A DNA stretch of 64,000 bases from an uncultured Eubacteriales bacterium (GCA_902795275.1 CADBKQ010000011.1:94172-158171); one strand, 5' to 3'. Positions 23,674 to 33,167 are shown, counted from the stretch's first letter. Numbers and translations: made by a program. Notes: generated by a model not told the origin, from the letters alone.

Positions 23674-25053
23674 TTATTGGGGCAGCAGATCCAGCACCGC
23701 CATGGCCTGGGCCACGGTATCCACCCCGTGGAGGCTGACGCCTTCGGGGGCTTTGACGTGCCTTGCGCTGTCCCGGGGGCAGAGGATATGGGTGAAGCCC
23801 AGGCGCTGGCATTCGCTCACCCGGCGCTCCAATTGCGCGATAGCCCGGACTTCGCCCGCCAGGCCCACTTCGCCCATCACCGCCCAGTCGGCGGGCACGG
23901 GCCTGTCCACGTAGGAGGAGGCCACCGCCATGCAGAAGGCCAGGTCGGCGGCGGGCTCGTTCAGGGACATGCCCCCCGCCACGTTGATGTAGGCGTCCCG
24001 GTTGTACATTTTGAGCCGCGCCCGCTTTTCCATCACGGCCAGCAGCAGCATCACGCGGGAGGAGTCCATGCCGTCCACCGTGCGCCGGGGCGCGGCGAGG
24101 AAGGATTGGGTCACCAGCGCCTGAATGTCCACCAGCATGGGGCGGCTCCCCTCCATGCCGCAGAACACGCAGGAGCCGCTGGCCCCCTTCGCCCGCTGGG
24201 AGAGCAGGGTTTCGGAAGCGTTCTGCACCGCCCGCATGCCTGTTCCAGTCATTTCAAAAATGCCCAATTCGTTCACCGAGCCGAAGCGGTTCTTCACCGC
24301 CCGCAGCAGGCGGTATTCGTGCTGGTGGTCGCCCTCGAAGTACAGCACCACGTCCACCATGTGCTCCAGCACCCGCGGCCCAGCCAGGGAGCCTTCCTTG
24401 GTCACGTGGCCCACCAGGAAAATGGCGCAGCCCTCAGTCTTGGCGTAGCGCATCAGCAGCGACGCGCTCTCCCGCACCTGGCTCACGCTGCCCGGCGCGC
24501 TGCCCATTTCGGGGCGGTACATGGTCTGGATGGAGTCGATGACGCAAAAGTCCGGGGCAACGGCGCGCAGCTTTTCTTCCACCTGATCCATGGCGTTTTC
24601 GGTCAGGATGATCATATCGCTGTCCGCCACGCCTAAGCGCTGGGCCCGCAGTTTGATCTGCCGGGCGCTTTCCTCGCCGCTCACGTACAGGACGCGCTTT
24701 CCCTTCTGGCACAGATGGTGGCACACCTGCAACAGCAGGGTGGACTTGCCGATGCCCGGGTCGCCGCCCACCAGCATCAAAGCCCCTTCCACGATGCCGC
24801 CGCCCAGCACCCGGTCCAGTTCGGGAAGCCCGGAGGAAATATACACCTGGTTCCCGGTTTCGATTTCTTTCAGCGGCCTGGCGTCGCTGCCCGTGCCGCC
24901 CCGCTGCTTGTAAGCTTTGGGCGCGGCTTCCTCCGGCGCGGCCATCACTTCTTCCATGGTGTTCCACGCCCCGCACTCCGGGCATTTGCCCATCCAGCGG
25001 GGATTTTCATAGCCGCAGGCGGTACATTGATAGCTGGTTTTTTTCTTGGGCAT
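23674..25053 (-). CDS. radA: DNA repair protein RadA
   Basis: A 459-residue RecA-like helicase that extends branches during recombination. It has the N-terminal zinc finger (Cys10, Cys13, Cys24, Cys27), the P-loop GDPGIGKSTLL, the RadA-specific KNRFGSVNELGIFEM and a C-terminal Lon-like domain (MSLNEPAADLAFCMAVASSY). The start at 25053 is set by GAAGGAGAAGC upstream; the longer frame to 25179 has no ribosome binding site and crosses the promoter. It lies next to a yacL-like gene as in many Firmicutes. Confidence 0.95.
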   Translation of the reverse strand: MPKKKTSYQCTACGYENPRWMGKCPECGAWNTMEEVMAAPEEAAPKAYKQRGGTGSDARPLKEIETGNQVYISSGLPELDRVLGGGIVEGALMLVGGDPGIGKSTLLLQVCHHLCQKGKRVLYVSGEESARQIKLRAQRLGVADSDMIILTENAMDQVEEKLRAVAPDFCVIDSIQTMYRPEMGSAPGSVSQVRESASLLMRYAKTEGCAIFLVGHVTKEGSLAGPRVLEHMVDVVLYFEGDHQHEYRLLRAVKNRFGSVNELGIFEMTGTGMRAVQNASETLLSQRAKGASGSCVFCGMEGSRPMLVDIQALVTQSFLAAPRRTVDGMDSSRVMLLLAVMEKRARLKMYNRDAYINVAGGMSLNEPAADLAFCMAVASSYVDRPVPADWAVMGEVGLAGEVRAIAQLERRVSECQRLGFTHILCPRDSARHVKAPEGVSLHGVDTVAQAMAVLDLLPQ

Positions 25054-25083
25054 TTTTGCTTCTCCTTCTTTTGTGTACACCTG

Positions 25084-25089
25084 ATTATA
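25084..25089 (-). promoter_or_regulatory. Extended -10 promoter element for radA
   Basis: Minus strand TGCTATAAT; no good -35 hexamer is seen, as is common with a TGN extension. Confidence 0.5.
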
Positions 25090-25218
25090 GCATAGATTTC
25101 CCTCCGCCGCCATAGGAACCTTTAGCGGATGATGGCGAAAAAAAGATCGGGCTTGCATACTTCCGGAGAAAACAGGCAAGCATAAATCGTAAATTCTGTT
25201 TTTCCCGCGCTTTTCCGA

Positions 25219-25247
25219 TTGCGGAAACGGCGTTTTTCATATATAAT
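25219..25247 (+). promoter_or_regulatory. Promoter for the metallophosphoesterase gene
   Basis: TTGCGG (25219-25224), 17 bases, TATAAT (25242-25247). Confidence 0.62.
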
Positions 25248-25276
25248 AGCGATAACGGAACAGAAAGGAGCACGTC

Positions 25277-26353
25277 GTGAGCAAATCTCATGATCCTCTC
25301 TTTGCGGAAGAAAGGCGAAAGCATCCTGTGATCGGCTTTCTTCTATTGCTGATTCTTTTGATCGCGGCTACGCTGACGGTGGTGAACGGCATCAACAACA
25401 GCCGCATCAACCTGCTGCGGGAAACGGTGACGGTGCCGAACCTGCCCGCTTCGCTGGAAGGCTTCCGCATCCTGCACATCAGCGACCTGCACGGCCTGTA
25501 TTTCGGCCAGCACCAGGAGCAATTGAAAGCGGCGCTGGGCGGCGCGCGGTACGACATCGTGTGCGTCACCGGCGACATCACGGGCCGGGACGGCGATATG
25601 GGCGCGTTCCTGGAAATGATGAAGCTGTTCAAGGGCAAGCCCGTTTATTTCATTCCAGGGGATGAAGACCCTGCTCCCCTGATTGCCCTGCCCCACGGAA
25701 GCCTGGACGCCCGGGCGGATTACATTCAGCAGGCGGAACAGGCAGGCGCCGTCTATCTGGACGCGCCGGTGAAGATCACCCGGGGCAAACATGCCCTGTG
25801 GCTGGCCCCGGAATGGATTTACACGCTGGATTACGAGGCGTCCGAAACCGCCTATCAGAAACGGCTGGCCGAACTGAAAGCCGAGGAAGCGTCTCCCGAG
25901 CGGGACGCCGCCATCTCCGCGGTGAACTACCAGATGAACCAGCTGATTCGCATCCGCCAGGCGCGGCGGGAAACCCTGGAAACGGACATTCACGTGGCGC
26001 TGACCCACCATCCCCTGCAAACCGCCGCCCTGCAATCCCTGCAGGAATGGACGGCTTCGGAGAATGACAGCTACATCCGCACCATTTCCCTGGTGCTGGC
26101 CGGCCACTATGTGGGCGGGCAATGGCGCCTGCCCGGCATTGGCGCGATCCGCGCGCCGCTGTCCGCCGGGACGGGAAACAACGGCTGGTTTCCGGAGGAT
26201 CAGAAGATCATGGGCCTGTCCAACGTGATGGGCATTCCCCAGTACATCAGCCCCGGCCTGGGCACCTCCGCCGCCATCGACCTGCCTCCCATCCGCATTT
26301 TCAACACCCCCGCCGTCACTGTCATCACGCTGACGGGGAGACTGATGAAATAG
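25277..26353 (+). CDS. Membrane-anchored metallophosphoesterase, YkuE/YaeI-like, with altered metal motifs
   Basis: A 358-residue protein starting at GTG with AAAGGAG upstream. An N-terminal anchor (about 18-38) is followed by a calcineurin-like phosphoesterase domain: DLHG in ILHISDLHGLYFG and GDITGRDG are intact, as is THHP. Two metal-site motifs differ from the norm: GNHD/E is PGDEDPAP and GHTHGGQ is GHYVGGQ, so the usual Asn/His and second His are missing. There is also an inserted helical segment of about 60 charged residues in the middle (YEASETAYQKRLAEL). It may have lost or changed catalysis. The family acts on lipid or nucleotide phosphates. Confidence 0.78.
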   Translation: MSKSHDPLFAEERRKHPVIGFLLLLILLIAATLTVVNGINNSRINLLRETVTVPNLPASLEGFRILHISDLHGLYFGQHQEQLKAALGGARYDIVCVTGDITGRDGDMGAFLEMMKLFKGKPVYFIPGDEDPAPLIALPHGSLDARADYIQQAEQAGAVYLDAPVKITRGKHALWLAPEWIYTLDYEASETAYQKRLAELKAEEASPERDAAISAVNYQMNQLIRIRQARRETLETDIHVALTHHPLQTAALQSLQEWTASENDSYIRTISLVLAGHYVGGQWRLPGIGAIRAPLSAGTGNNGWFPEDQKIMGLSNVMGIPQYISPGLGTSAAIDLPPIRIFNTPAVTVITLTGRLMK

Positions 26354-26354
26354 A

Positions 26355-26475
26355 GGGATTAGGGAATAGGGATGAGGGATTAGTAGTTTGCCGTTCACAA
26401 AAGCGTTCACTCTGCCTCTGGACATTTTGCCTTTTCATCACATGATTCTATTCCCTATTCCCTAATCCCTAATCA
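26355..26475. repeat. Heptad inverted-repeat element H2 (GGGATTA type)
   Basis: Left arm GGGATTA, GGGAATA, GGGATGA, GGGATTA, G (26355-26383); right arm two CTATTCC then CTAATCC and CTAATCA (26448-26475). The 64-base core (GTTTGCCGTTCAC...) is unlike that of H4-H7. It lies between the phosphoesterase gene and ppk1. Confidence 0.88.
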
Positions 26476-26503
26476 CTAAAGCATAAAGGATGTGCGATTT
26501 ACC

Positions 26504-28552
26504 ATGGCGAAAACCGACATTTGGAACCGGGAACTGAGCTGGCTGAATTTCAACCGCCGGGTGCTGGAGGAAGCGGCGAACCCGGACAATCCGCTGCTGG
26601 AGCGGGGCAAATTCATTTCCATCTGTTCCAGCAACCTGGATGAGTTTTTCATGGTTCGTGTGGGTTCCCTGGTACGCGCCGCCATGGCGGGCGACAAGAA
26701 AAAAGATCCCTCCGGCCTGACGCCCAGGGAGCAGCTGGACGCGATCTTTCCCGCCGTGCAGGAGCAGGTGGCCCGGCAGTATGAGCTGCTCAACCAGGAA
26801 TACCTGCCCGCGCTGGCAGACGCGGGGATTCATTTCCAGCGCATCGACGCCTTGGATAAGGAACAGCGGGACTGGCTGAGCCATTATTTCGACGAGGCGG
26901 TGCAGCCGCTTTTGACGCCCCGCGCCATCGACGACAAGCGCCCCTTCCCGCTGCTGTCCGCCAGGGTGATCCATCTGGCCCTGCTGCTGCCGCCGAATGT
27001 GCGGAGCAGCCAGCCGCGCATGGCGCTGCTGCATGTGCCGACCTCCCTGCCCCGCGTGACCATGCTGCCCATGGGCCGGGGCAAGGCCCGGGGCGTGCTG
27101 CTGGAGGACGTGATCGCCCATTACGCCCACCGCATGTTCGGAAAGACCCATCCCCTCGCCATCATGCCCTTCCGCATCACCCGCAACACGGACTTCATCT
27201 ATAACGATTCCGACGCCGACGCCCTCATTACCGAAATGAAGAAGAACCTGAAAAAGCGGAAATGGGGCCGGGTGCTGCGGCTGGAGGTGCCCGTGGGCAG
27301 CGACCCGCGGCTGCTGGCCCGCATCAAGAAATACCTGGACGTGGCGGAGGAGGGCGTGTTTGCCGTGCCGGGGCCGCTGAACCTGGATTATTTCATGAAA
27401 CAGATTTCCTCCCTGCCGAACTTTGACGGCCTGCGTTTCCCGTCCTTCACGCCCCGCATCGACGAACGCTTCCGCCAGGAGGGCTCCATTTTCCGGGTCA
27501 TCCGGAGCGGCGACATCCTGCTGAACCATCCTTACGACAGCTTCGACCCCGTGGTACGCCTGATCCGCGAGGCCGCGGACGACCCCAACGTGATGGCCAT
27601 CAAGCAGACACTGTACCGGGTCAGCGGCAAGTCCCCCATCGTGGCGGCGCTGATTCGCGCCGGGCAGCAGGGCAAGCAGGTGACGGTGCTGGTGGAGGTG
27701 CGCGCCCGCTTTGACGAGGAAAACAACATCAACTGGTGCCTGGCCCTGGAAAAGGCGGGCTGCCATGTGTTCTACGGCGTGCCCAAGCTCAAGACCCACA
27801 GCAAGATCACCCTGGTGGTGCGCAAGGAGCCCGACGGCCTGCGCCGCTATGTGCACCTGGCCACCGGCAACTATAACGACGTGACCGCCAAGCTGTACAC
27901 CGACATGGGCATCATGACCTGCGACGACATCATCGGCCGCGACGCGGGCAATTTCTTCAACATGGTCACGGGCTACGGCGAATCGGTGGAGATGGAAAAG
28001 CTGGTTTCCGCGCCCACCTTCCTGCGCAAGCGGATCAAGCAGCTCATCAAGCGGGAAATCGATCATGCCGAAGCCGGCCTGCCCGCCCGCATCACCGCCA
28101 AGATCAACGCACTGGTCGATCCGAAAATCATCAAGCTGCTCTACAAAGCCGCCGACGCGGGCGTGGAGATCGACCTGATTGTGCGCGGTATCTGCTGCCT
28201 CAAAACCGGCGGGCGGGACAACCTGCGGGTGCGCTCCATCGTGGGCCGCCTGCTGGAGCACACGCGGGCTTTTGTGTTCGAGAACGGCGGGGAAAAGGAA
28301 GTCTACCTCTCCTCCGCCGACTGGATGCCCCGCAACTTAGACAAGCGCGTGGAATTGATGTTCCCCATCGAGGACCCCGCCCTGCAAAACCGCATCATCG
28401 CCTCTTTGCAGGATGAATTGAACGACAACATGAAAGCCTGGGAACTGAAAAAGAGCGGCAAATACAAGCGCGTCAAGCGCGAGGAACCCCTCCTCAACTC
28501 CCAGGAGGCCCGCATCCTCGGCCCCGCCGAAATCGCCGCGCCGGTGGAGTAA
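26504..28552 (+). CDS. ppk1: Polyphosphate kinase 1
   Basis: A 682-residue enzyme that polymerises the gamma-phosphate of ATP into polyphosphate, and can run in reverse. The N-terminal NRELSWLNFNRRVLEEA, the SNLDEFFMVRVG block and the two catalytic histidine regions (KLKTHSKITLV and YVHLATGNYND) are intact. ATG at 26504 is preferred; a GTG at 26492 sits only one base after AAAGGA and is the alternative start. No ppx or ppk2 is adjacent. A heptad element precedes it and a hairpin-rich non-coding stretch follows. Confidence 0.95.
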   Translation: MAKTDIWNRELSWLNFNRRVLEEAANPDNPLLERGKFISICSSNLDEFFMVRVGSLVRAAMAGDKKKDPSGLTPREQLDAIFPAVQEQVARQYELLNQEYLPALADAGIHFQRIDALDKEQRDWLSHYFDEAVQPLLTPRAIDDKRPFPLLSARVIHLALLLPPNVRSSQPRMALLHVPTSLPRVTMLPMGRGKARGVLLEDVIAHYAHRMFGKTHPLAIMPFRITRNTDFIYNDSDADALITEMKKNLKKRKWGRVLRLEVPVGSDPRLLARIKKYLDVAEEGVFAVPGPLNLDYFMKQISSLPNFDGLRFPSFTPRIDERFRQEGSIFRVIRSGDILLNHPYDSFDPVVRLIREAADDPNVMAIKQTLYRVSGKSPIVAALIRAGQQGKQVTVLVEVRARFDEENNINWCLALEKAGCHVFYGVPKLKTHSKITLVVRKEPDGLRRYVHLATGNYNDVTAKLYTDMGIMTCDDIIGRDAGNFFNMVTGYGESVEMEKLVSAPTFLRKRIKQLIKREIDHAEAGLPARITAKINALVDPKIIKLLYKAADAGVEIDLIVRGICCLKTGGRDNLRVRSIVGRLLEHTRAFVFENGGEKEVYLSSADWMPRNLDKRVELMFPIEDPALQNRIIASLQDELNDNMKAWELKKSGKYKRVKREEPLLNSQEARILGPAEIAAPVE

Positions 28553-28586
28553 AATAAGTGGTATTACTTCAGCCGATGGCGTTTTA

Positions 28587-29045
28587 GGACTTATTAAGGC
28601 ACTATCGCATTGCGAAACAAAGGGATACGCTGGGGGCTGCGCGCCCCCAGACCCCACGGCAAGGGATTTCATCCCTTGCATCCCAATAAGCGAAATTACT
28701 CCGTTAGGAAATCCCAACAGCTTTCGCTTTCTGCGCAGGGGTTTACGAAAGTTTGAAGGCTTCTGGCCCAAGAAAGCCGGGAAAATCCCAGGGGGAAAGT
28801 TCACTTTCCCCTGGGGATTATTCCCAGGCTTTCCCCGGATGCAAAGCATCCGGGCTGGCGGCTTCGCCGCCGGGCCAGAAGCAAAACGGCACCAAGCCCG
28901 ACTTCCGCGTTTCTCCTCGCAACAGCGGGAACCAAGATTGTATTCTCCATCAAGCAGTATCCGCTATTGCGGGTCCAGGGCGGTCACCGCCCTGGTGGGG
29001 TACGGGGCAAAGCCCCGCCGTTCCCTTTCGTGACTTAAAGTGTCC
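28587..29045. repeat. Hairpin-rich non-coding element with possible terminal inverted repeats
   Basis: The 530 bases between ppk1 and the next gene hold no plausible gene but a chain of strong hairpins: 28630-28650 (CTGGGGGCTGCGCGCCCCCAG-like), 28660-28678, a long stem at 28772-28833, 28835-28853 (CCGGATGC/GCATCCGG) and 28975-28994. The right end, ACTTAAAGTGTCC (29033-29045), is identical to the outer end of element H5; the left end GGACTTATTAAGG matches its complement at 9 of 13 bases. It may be a non-autonomous mobile element. Confidence 0.5.
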
Positions 29046-29083
29046 GTTTAGCCACGAATGAACTGTTACAATAGGTAGATAAA

Positions 29084-30280
29084 ATGATGACTTCATCCCG
29101 TACCCGTGACAAAACGCCCCTGTACCTGATCGGGGCGATGGTGGCGCTGTGGGCGCTGCTGCACTTCGTATTGGGCAGCAGCTTTTTCGGCCCGACGCCG
29201 TACAACACTTACACCCGCCAGGCCCTGGCCTGGCGGCAGGGTTTGCTGCACCTGCCGGAGGACGTGCCCCACCTGGAGCTGGCGATTTATGAGGGTGAAT
29301 ACTATGTGTCCTTCCCGCCGCTGCCCTCGGTTGTGCTGCTGCCGCTGACGTATCTGTTCGGCATCAACACGCCGGACGCGCTGCTGGTGAAGCTGTACGC
29401 TCTGGGCGCGTGCGTGCTCATGTATTATGCGCTGAAACGGGCGGGATACAAAAAACGCGGCGCGGCGGCGCTGGCGTTTCTGATTTGTTTTTCCTCGTCC
29501 CTGCTGCCGCTGACGCTGGACGGCGCGGTGTGGTATCACGCCCAGGTATTGGCCTTTTTCCTGACCATGGCGGCGGTATGCCTGTTCACCATGGATTTTC
29601 CCACCCCGGCGCTGCTGTGCTACGCCCTGTCCGTGGCCTGCCGCCCGTTCAACGCGCTGTACGGCCTGCCGCTGTTCTTCACTTGGTTCAGCCTGTCCCG
29701 TCGAGCGGGCGTTTCCTGGAAGAGCGCGTCCAGGCCCTTGATTCCCGGCGTATGCCTGGGGCTGCTCGTGGCTTTCGGCATGGGCCTGTACAATTACGCC
29801 CGGTTCGGGAACTCGCTGGAATTCGGCCACAACTACCTGCCGGAGTTTTCCTTCCAGGGCGGCATCCAGTTTTCCGTCAGCCATGTGGGGAAGCACCTGA
29901 AAACCTTCCTCTGGGGCATGCCGGTGTACTGGGAAAACGGCGTGATGAAGGTGCCGCAGTTTGGCTATTCCATGCTGCTGGCCTGCCCGACGCTGTTGCT
30001 GATGCTGGTTCAGGCGGGGATCGACCTGGTGAAGAAGCAGGCGCGAATCGAAAAAGCCGTAGTACTGCTCACCTGCCTGCTGCACGCTTTCTTCCTGCTG
30101 TTCCACCGCACCATGGGCGGCTTCCAGCTGGGTTCCCGTTACGCTGTGGATCTGATTCCCTACACCTTCTTCTTCCTGCTCCTGACCCCGGAAAAGAAGC
30201 TCGTGTCCTGGGCGGAATGGGCCTTCCTGGGCGCCTGCTTCCTCTTTACCTTCTGGGCCACCACCCTGGTACACATTTAA
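29084..30280 (+). CDS. Multi-pass membrane protein, probable GT-C type glycosyltransferase
   Basis: A 398-residue protein with about ten hydrophobic segments. The first outer loop holds YNTYTRQALAWRQG and ELAIYEGEYYVSFPPLPS, a pattern seen in putative GT-C (PMT/ArnT-like) transferases that use polyprenyl-phosphate sugars; near the C-terminus MGGFQLGSRYAVDLIPY is similarly conserved in that group. I see no classical acidic pair at the end of the first loop, so the assignment is tentative. ATG codons at 29084 and 29087 are both possible and no good ribosome binding site is present. Confidence 0.55.
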   Translation: MMTSSRTRDKTPLYLIGAMVALWALLHFVLGSSFFGPTPYNTYTRQALAWRQGLLHLPEDVPHLELAIYEGEYYVSFPPLPSVVLLPLTYLFGINTPDALLVKLYALGACVLMYYALKRAGYKKRGAAALAFLICFSSSLLPLTLDGAVWYHAQVLAFFLTMAAVCLFTMDFPTPALLCYALSVACRPFNALYGLPLFFTWFSLSRRAGVSWKSASRPLIPGVCLGLLVAFGMGLYNYARFGNSLEFGHNYLPEFSFQGGIQFSVSHVGKHLKTFLWGMPVYWENGVMKVPQFGYSMLLACPTLLLMLVQAGIDLVKKQARIEKAVVLLTCLLHAFFLLFHRTMGGFQLGSRYAVDLIPYTFFFLLLTPEKKLVSWAEWAFLGACFLFTFWATTLVHI

Positions 30281-30298
30281 ATACGACAAAACACAAAG

Positions 30299-30332
30299 GC
30301 CATCGCGGAGAAATCCACGATGGCGTTTATTG
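30299..30332. terminator. Weak hairpin terminator between convergent genes
   Basis: GCCATCG..GG pairs with CC..CGATGGC, followed by GTTTATT; it lies between the GT-C-like gene and the HD-GYP gene, which converge. Confidence 0.6.
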
Positions 30333-30366
30333 ATTTACGGCAGACGCGCCGATGGCTGGAAGCGTG

Positions 30367-31713
30367 TCACTGCATCGCAACCGGCGCTTTGGCCGCGTCG
30401 ATCAGTTCCTGCCGCATGCCGGTGACGACGCGGATGATGTTCGGGTCAAAGTGATTGCCGCTTTCGGATTCGATCAGATCCATGGCGGCTTCGGGCGTCA
30501 TGGAGGGTTTATACACGCGCACGGACACCAGCGCGTCGAACACGTCCGCCACTGCCATGATGCGGGCGGGCAGAGGAATATCTTCCCCCTGCAAGCCGTT
30601 CGGGTATCCCTTGCCGTTCCATTTTTCGTGATGGGACACAGCGATTTCCTCGGCGATTTTGAGAAACACCTTGTCGTCCTCAAAGGTGGAAAAGATGTTG
30701 CGGATGACCTCGCCGCCCTTGGCGGAGTGCTTTTTCATTTCTTCAAATTCTTCCGGCGTCAGCCTGCCGGGTTTCAGCAGGATCACGTCGCTCACGGCGA
30801 TCTTGCCCACGTCGTGCAGCGCGGCGGCGCTTTCGATTTCCTCGATCATGGGGTCGGTCAGCGTGTCCCTGTATCGTTCTTCCTTCTGCATGGCCCGGGC
30901 GATCATACCCACATATTTTTTCGTGCGGATCACGTGCTCGCCGGTGCTGACGTCGCGGGTTTCGATGAGGGTGGCCAGCGCGTCGATCACGCGGGATTGC
31001 AGCGCGTTTTTCTTCTCCATTTCCTCGCGGATCTTTTCGTTCAGCTCGGCCTGCTTTTCCAGCATTTTCGTGTTGCGGCGGGTGATGCCCGAAGCCAGCA
31101 AAGCAATGCCGGTTACGCAGATCAGCCGGGGAATGGCATGGTGCAAAAACAGCTCCAGCATCCGTTGGGGCGTCGCCAGCGCCGCACGGTCGTAAAGCGA
31201 AATGGATTCAAAAGCGGCGGCGGTTTTAAGCAGGTTTCTGTCCGGTACGCCCACAAAGTAACCGCCGATCACGCTCAGCGGCACCAAAAGCACCGTGGCC
31301 GTCATCGTCCAGCCGAACAGCCGCTTCTGATCCCGGTACTGGGAGGCCAGAATGGGCGGCATCGCCATCAGGACTGTTACATGATACGTCAGCGTCATGC
31401 ACAGTACGGCAATGCCCAGGTATGCGCACATCACAAGAAAATACTTGAATCCCAATTTTTTCAAAATGGATTCTTTCTTTTGCAGCCGGTCATGGAAGAA
31501 AGAAACGGCAAGCGGAAGGCTGAACAGCAGAATGCCCGCCACAATGCCGATGCGCACCACGTCCTTGTCCTGGGTAAACAGGTTCGCCTCGGTGAGGATT
31601 TCCGCTAACGCCGACAGCCCGATCAGCGCGGCGAGACACTTTAAATTAAAGCGGTTGACACTCATTTCCGCTTTGCGATACAGCTTTTCTCTCTCCGGCG
31701 GTTTCACGTCCAT
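30367..31713 (-). CDS. Membrane HD-GYP domain protein (probable cyclic-di-GMP phosphodiesterase)
   Basis: A 448-residue protein. About six hydrophobic segments (residues 25-210) form an unnamed sensor region, followed by a coiled coil (about 212-240) and an HD-GYP domain. The metal-binding HDVGK is at 300-304 and the HHEKWNGKGYP signature at 361-371, so the GYP motif is intact. HD-GYP proteins hydrolyse cyclic-di-GMP or cGAMP-type dinucleotides. The ATG at 31713 follows GGAAGGAAC; the longer frame upstream runs into the DUF218 gene. With the GGDEF and EAL proteins at 14.5-19.1 kb it is the third such enzyme in the window. Confidence 0.88.
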   Translation of the reverse strand: MDVKPPEREKLYRKAEMSVNRFNLKCLAALIGLSALAEILTEANLFTQDKDVVRIGIVAGILLFSLPLAVSFFHDRLQKKESILKKLGFKYFLVMCAYLGIAVLCMTLTYHVTVLMAMPPILASQYRDQKRLFGWTMTATVLLVPLSVIGGYFVGVPDRNLLKTAAAFESISLYDRAALATPQRMLELFLHHAIPRLICVTGIALLASGITRRNTKMLEKQAELNEKIREEMEKKNALQSRVIDALATLIETRDVSTGEHVIRTKKYVGMIARAMQKEERYRDTLTDPMIEEIESAAALHDVGKIAVSDVILLKPGRLTPEEFEEMKKHSAKGGEVIRNIFSTFEDDKVFLKIAEEIAVSHHEKWNGKGYPNGLQGEDIPLPARIMAVADVFDALVSVRVYKPSMTPEAAMDLIESESGNHFDPNIIRVVTGMRQELIDAAKAPVAMQ

Positions 31714-31771
31714 ATGACTGTTCCTTCCAAATAAACAAGTGCCGGTTTTTTCTAAAAGGTTTTCTTTTCCG

Positions 31772-32419
31772 TTACTGCCCCGGCAGTATTTTCTGCACCA
31801 GGTATTTTCCCCAGGCCAGCACCTCGCGGGCATGGTTTTTTACCCAGAACCCGATTTCGGGACGGCACGGGCTGCCGATCCCATCGGCGGCGAGGCCCAC
31901 ATCCCTCGCCAGCGCAAGCGCGCGGGGCAGGTGGTAATCGCTGGTAATGACAGTGACGCGCTTTATATCGTCCGGCAGCAAACGCTGGGCAAAGCTCAGG
32001 TTCTGCCGGGTGTTCATGGATTCGCATTCCGCGATCACATCCTCGGCGGGCACGCCCTGGGCCACCAGCCAGTCCCGCATGACCTGCCCTTCGGGGGCCG
32101 GTTCCTTCTCTCCCTGCCCGCCGCAGCAGATGATCAGGCGGGGATGCGCCCGATACGTGTCCAGCGCGGCTTGCAGGCGCAGTTCCAGCTGTGGGCTCAG
32201 CCTGCCGGTGGAATACACCTGGCAGCCCAGCACGATCACCGCGCCGCTTTCCGCGCTGACGGGCGGCGGATTCACCTCCGCATAGCACAGCGCGCCCAGG
32301 GCCGCGCCGAAAAGCAACACGCCCGCAAGCGCCAGGATAAGGATCAACTGCATAAGCCGTCTCCCGAATGAACGATGTCTTTTCATTTCTTGATTTGTTT
32401 TACCGCTTTCTTTTTTCAT
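31772..32419 (-). CDS. DUF218 (YdcF/SanA-like) membrane-anchored protein
   Basis: A 215-residue protein. A signal-anchor at about residues 23-47 is followed by a DUF218 domain: AVIVLGCQVYSTGRLSPQLELRL, LIICCGGQG, ECESMNTRQN and VITSDYHLPRA are the conserved blocks. Members act near the envelope, and some influence vancomycin tolerance or cyclopeptide handling; the reaction is not defined. The start overlaps the end of radC by 20 bases, so the two are co-transcribed and probably coupled. Confidence 0.85.
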   Translation of the reverse strand: MKKESGKTNQEMKRHRSFGRRLMQLILILALAGVLLFGAALGALCYAEVNPPPVSAESGAVIVLGCQVYSTGRLSPQLELRLQAALDTYRAHPRLIICCGGQGEKEPAPEGQVMRDWLVAQGVPAEDVIAECESMNTRQNLSFAQRLLPDDIKRVTVITSDYHLPRALALARDVGLAADGIGSPCRPEIGFWVKNHAREVLAWGKYLVQKILPGQ

Positions 32420-33167
32420 TCCGGCCGGTCAGCTTGCGCTGCGGACGCTCGGCCGCCTCGGGCAGCTCGCTTTCTTCCCTTTCCTCAGGGGAACCCCAGT
32501 CCATCATATGATGGCGCGTAAAGCTGTATTCCCGGTTCCCCGCGATCAGGACATGGTCGTACAGCCGGATGCCGACCCCCGTCAGCACGCTCTGGATGGC
32601 GAGGGTGATCTCCACATCCTCCTGGGAAGGCATGAGGGAACCGCTGGGATGGTTATGGGAAATCACCGCGCAGGCGGCGTGGTTCCGCAGCAGTTCTTCC
32701 AGCACCTGTCGGGGCAGGGCGCTGACTTCCGTGGGCGTACCCTCCGCAATTCGCTTTGCCGCCAGCAGGTGCAGGTCGGCGTCCAGGCTCAGCACGTAGA
32801 ATTCTTCCCGGCACACGCCCAGGTACAGTGTGCGGCAGTAAGCGGCCAGGTCCGCGTAGTTTCCGAACCGCACCCGCGGCAGGAGCTTCTTTTGCTCATA
32901 CTCCCGCAGCAGCGGCAGCATCATGGTCAGCAGTGTGGACGCCTGGGGGCCGATGCCCTCCACCGCTTCCAGTTCCTTTTGATTCGCTTCCAGCACGCCG
33001 GTCAGCGAACCGAACCGGTCAATCAGCCGGTGCGCCTGGGGATTGGTATTGATCCGGGGGATGGCGAAGGTGAGCAGCAGCTCCAGGATCTCATGCTCCG
33101 CGAAGCCGGAGAAGCCATTCTCCGCGTACCGCTTCCGCAGACGTTCCCGATGCCCCGCGTGCTCCAT
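32400..33167 (-). CDS. radC: RadC/YeeS-family JAB-domain protein
   Basis: A 255-residue RadC. Residues 1-85 carry a helix-hairpin-helix region (VEGIGPQASTLL); residues about 105-225 form the JAB1/MPN metalloprotein domain with the zinc motif HNHPSGSLMPSQED (His171, His173, Asp184). Despite the name the family is not clearly a repair enzyme; a nuclease or peptidase role is possible. The C-terminus is a charged tail (RPQRKLTGRNEKRKR) longer than usual, overlapping the next gene. Confidence 0.9.
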   Translation of the reverse strand: MEHAGHRERLRKRYAENGFSGFAEHEILELLLTFAIPRINTNPQAHRLIDRFGSLTGVLEANQKELEAVEGIGPQASTLLTMMLPLLREYEQKKLLPRVRFGNYADLAAYCRTLYLGVCREEFYVLSLDADLHLLAAKRIAEGTPTEVSALPRQVLEELLRNHAACAVISHNHPSGSLMPSQEDVEITLAIQSVLTGVGIRLYDHVLIAGNREYSFTRHHMMDWGSPEEREESELPEAAERPQRKLTGRNEKRKR

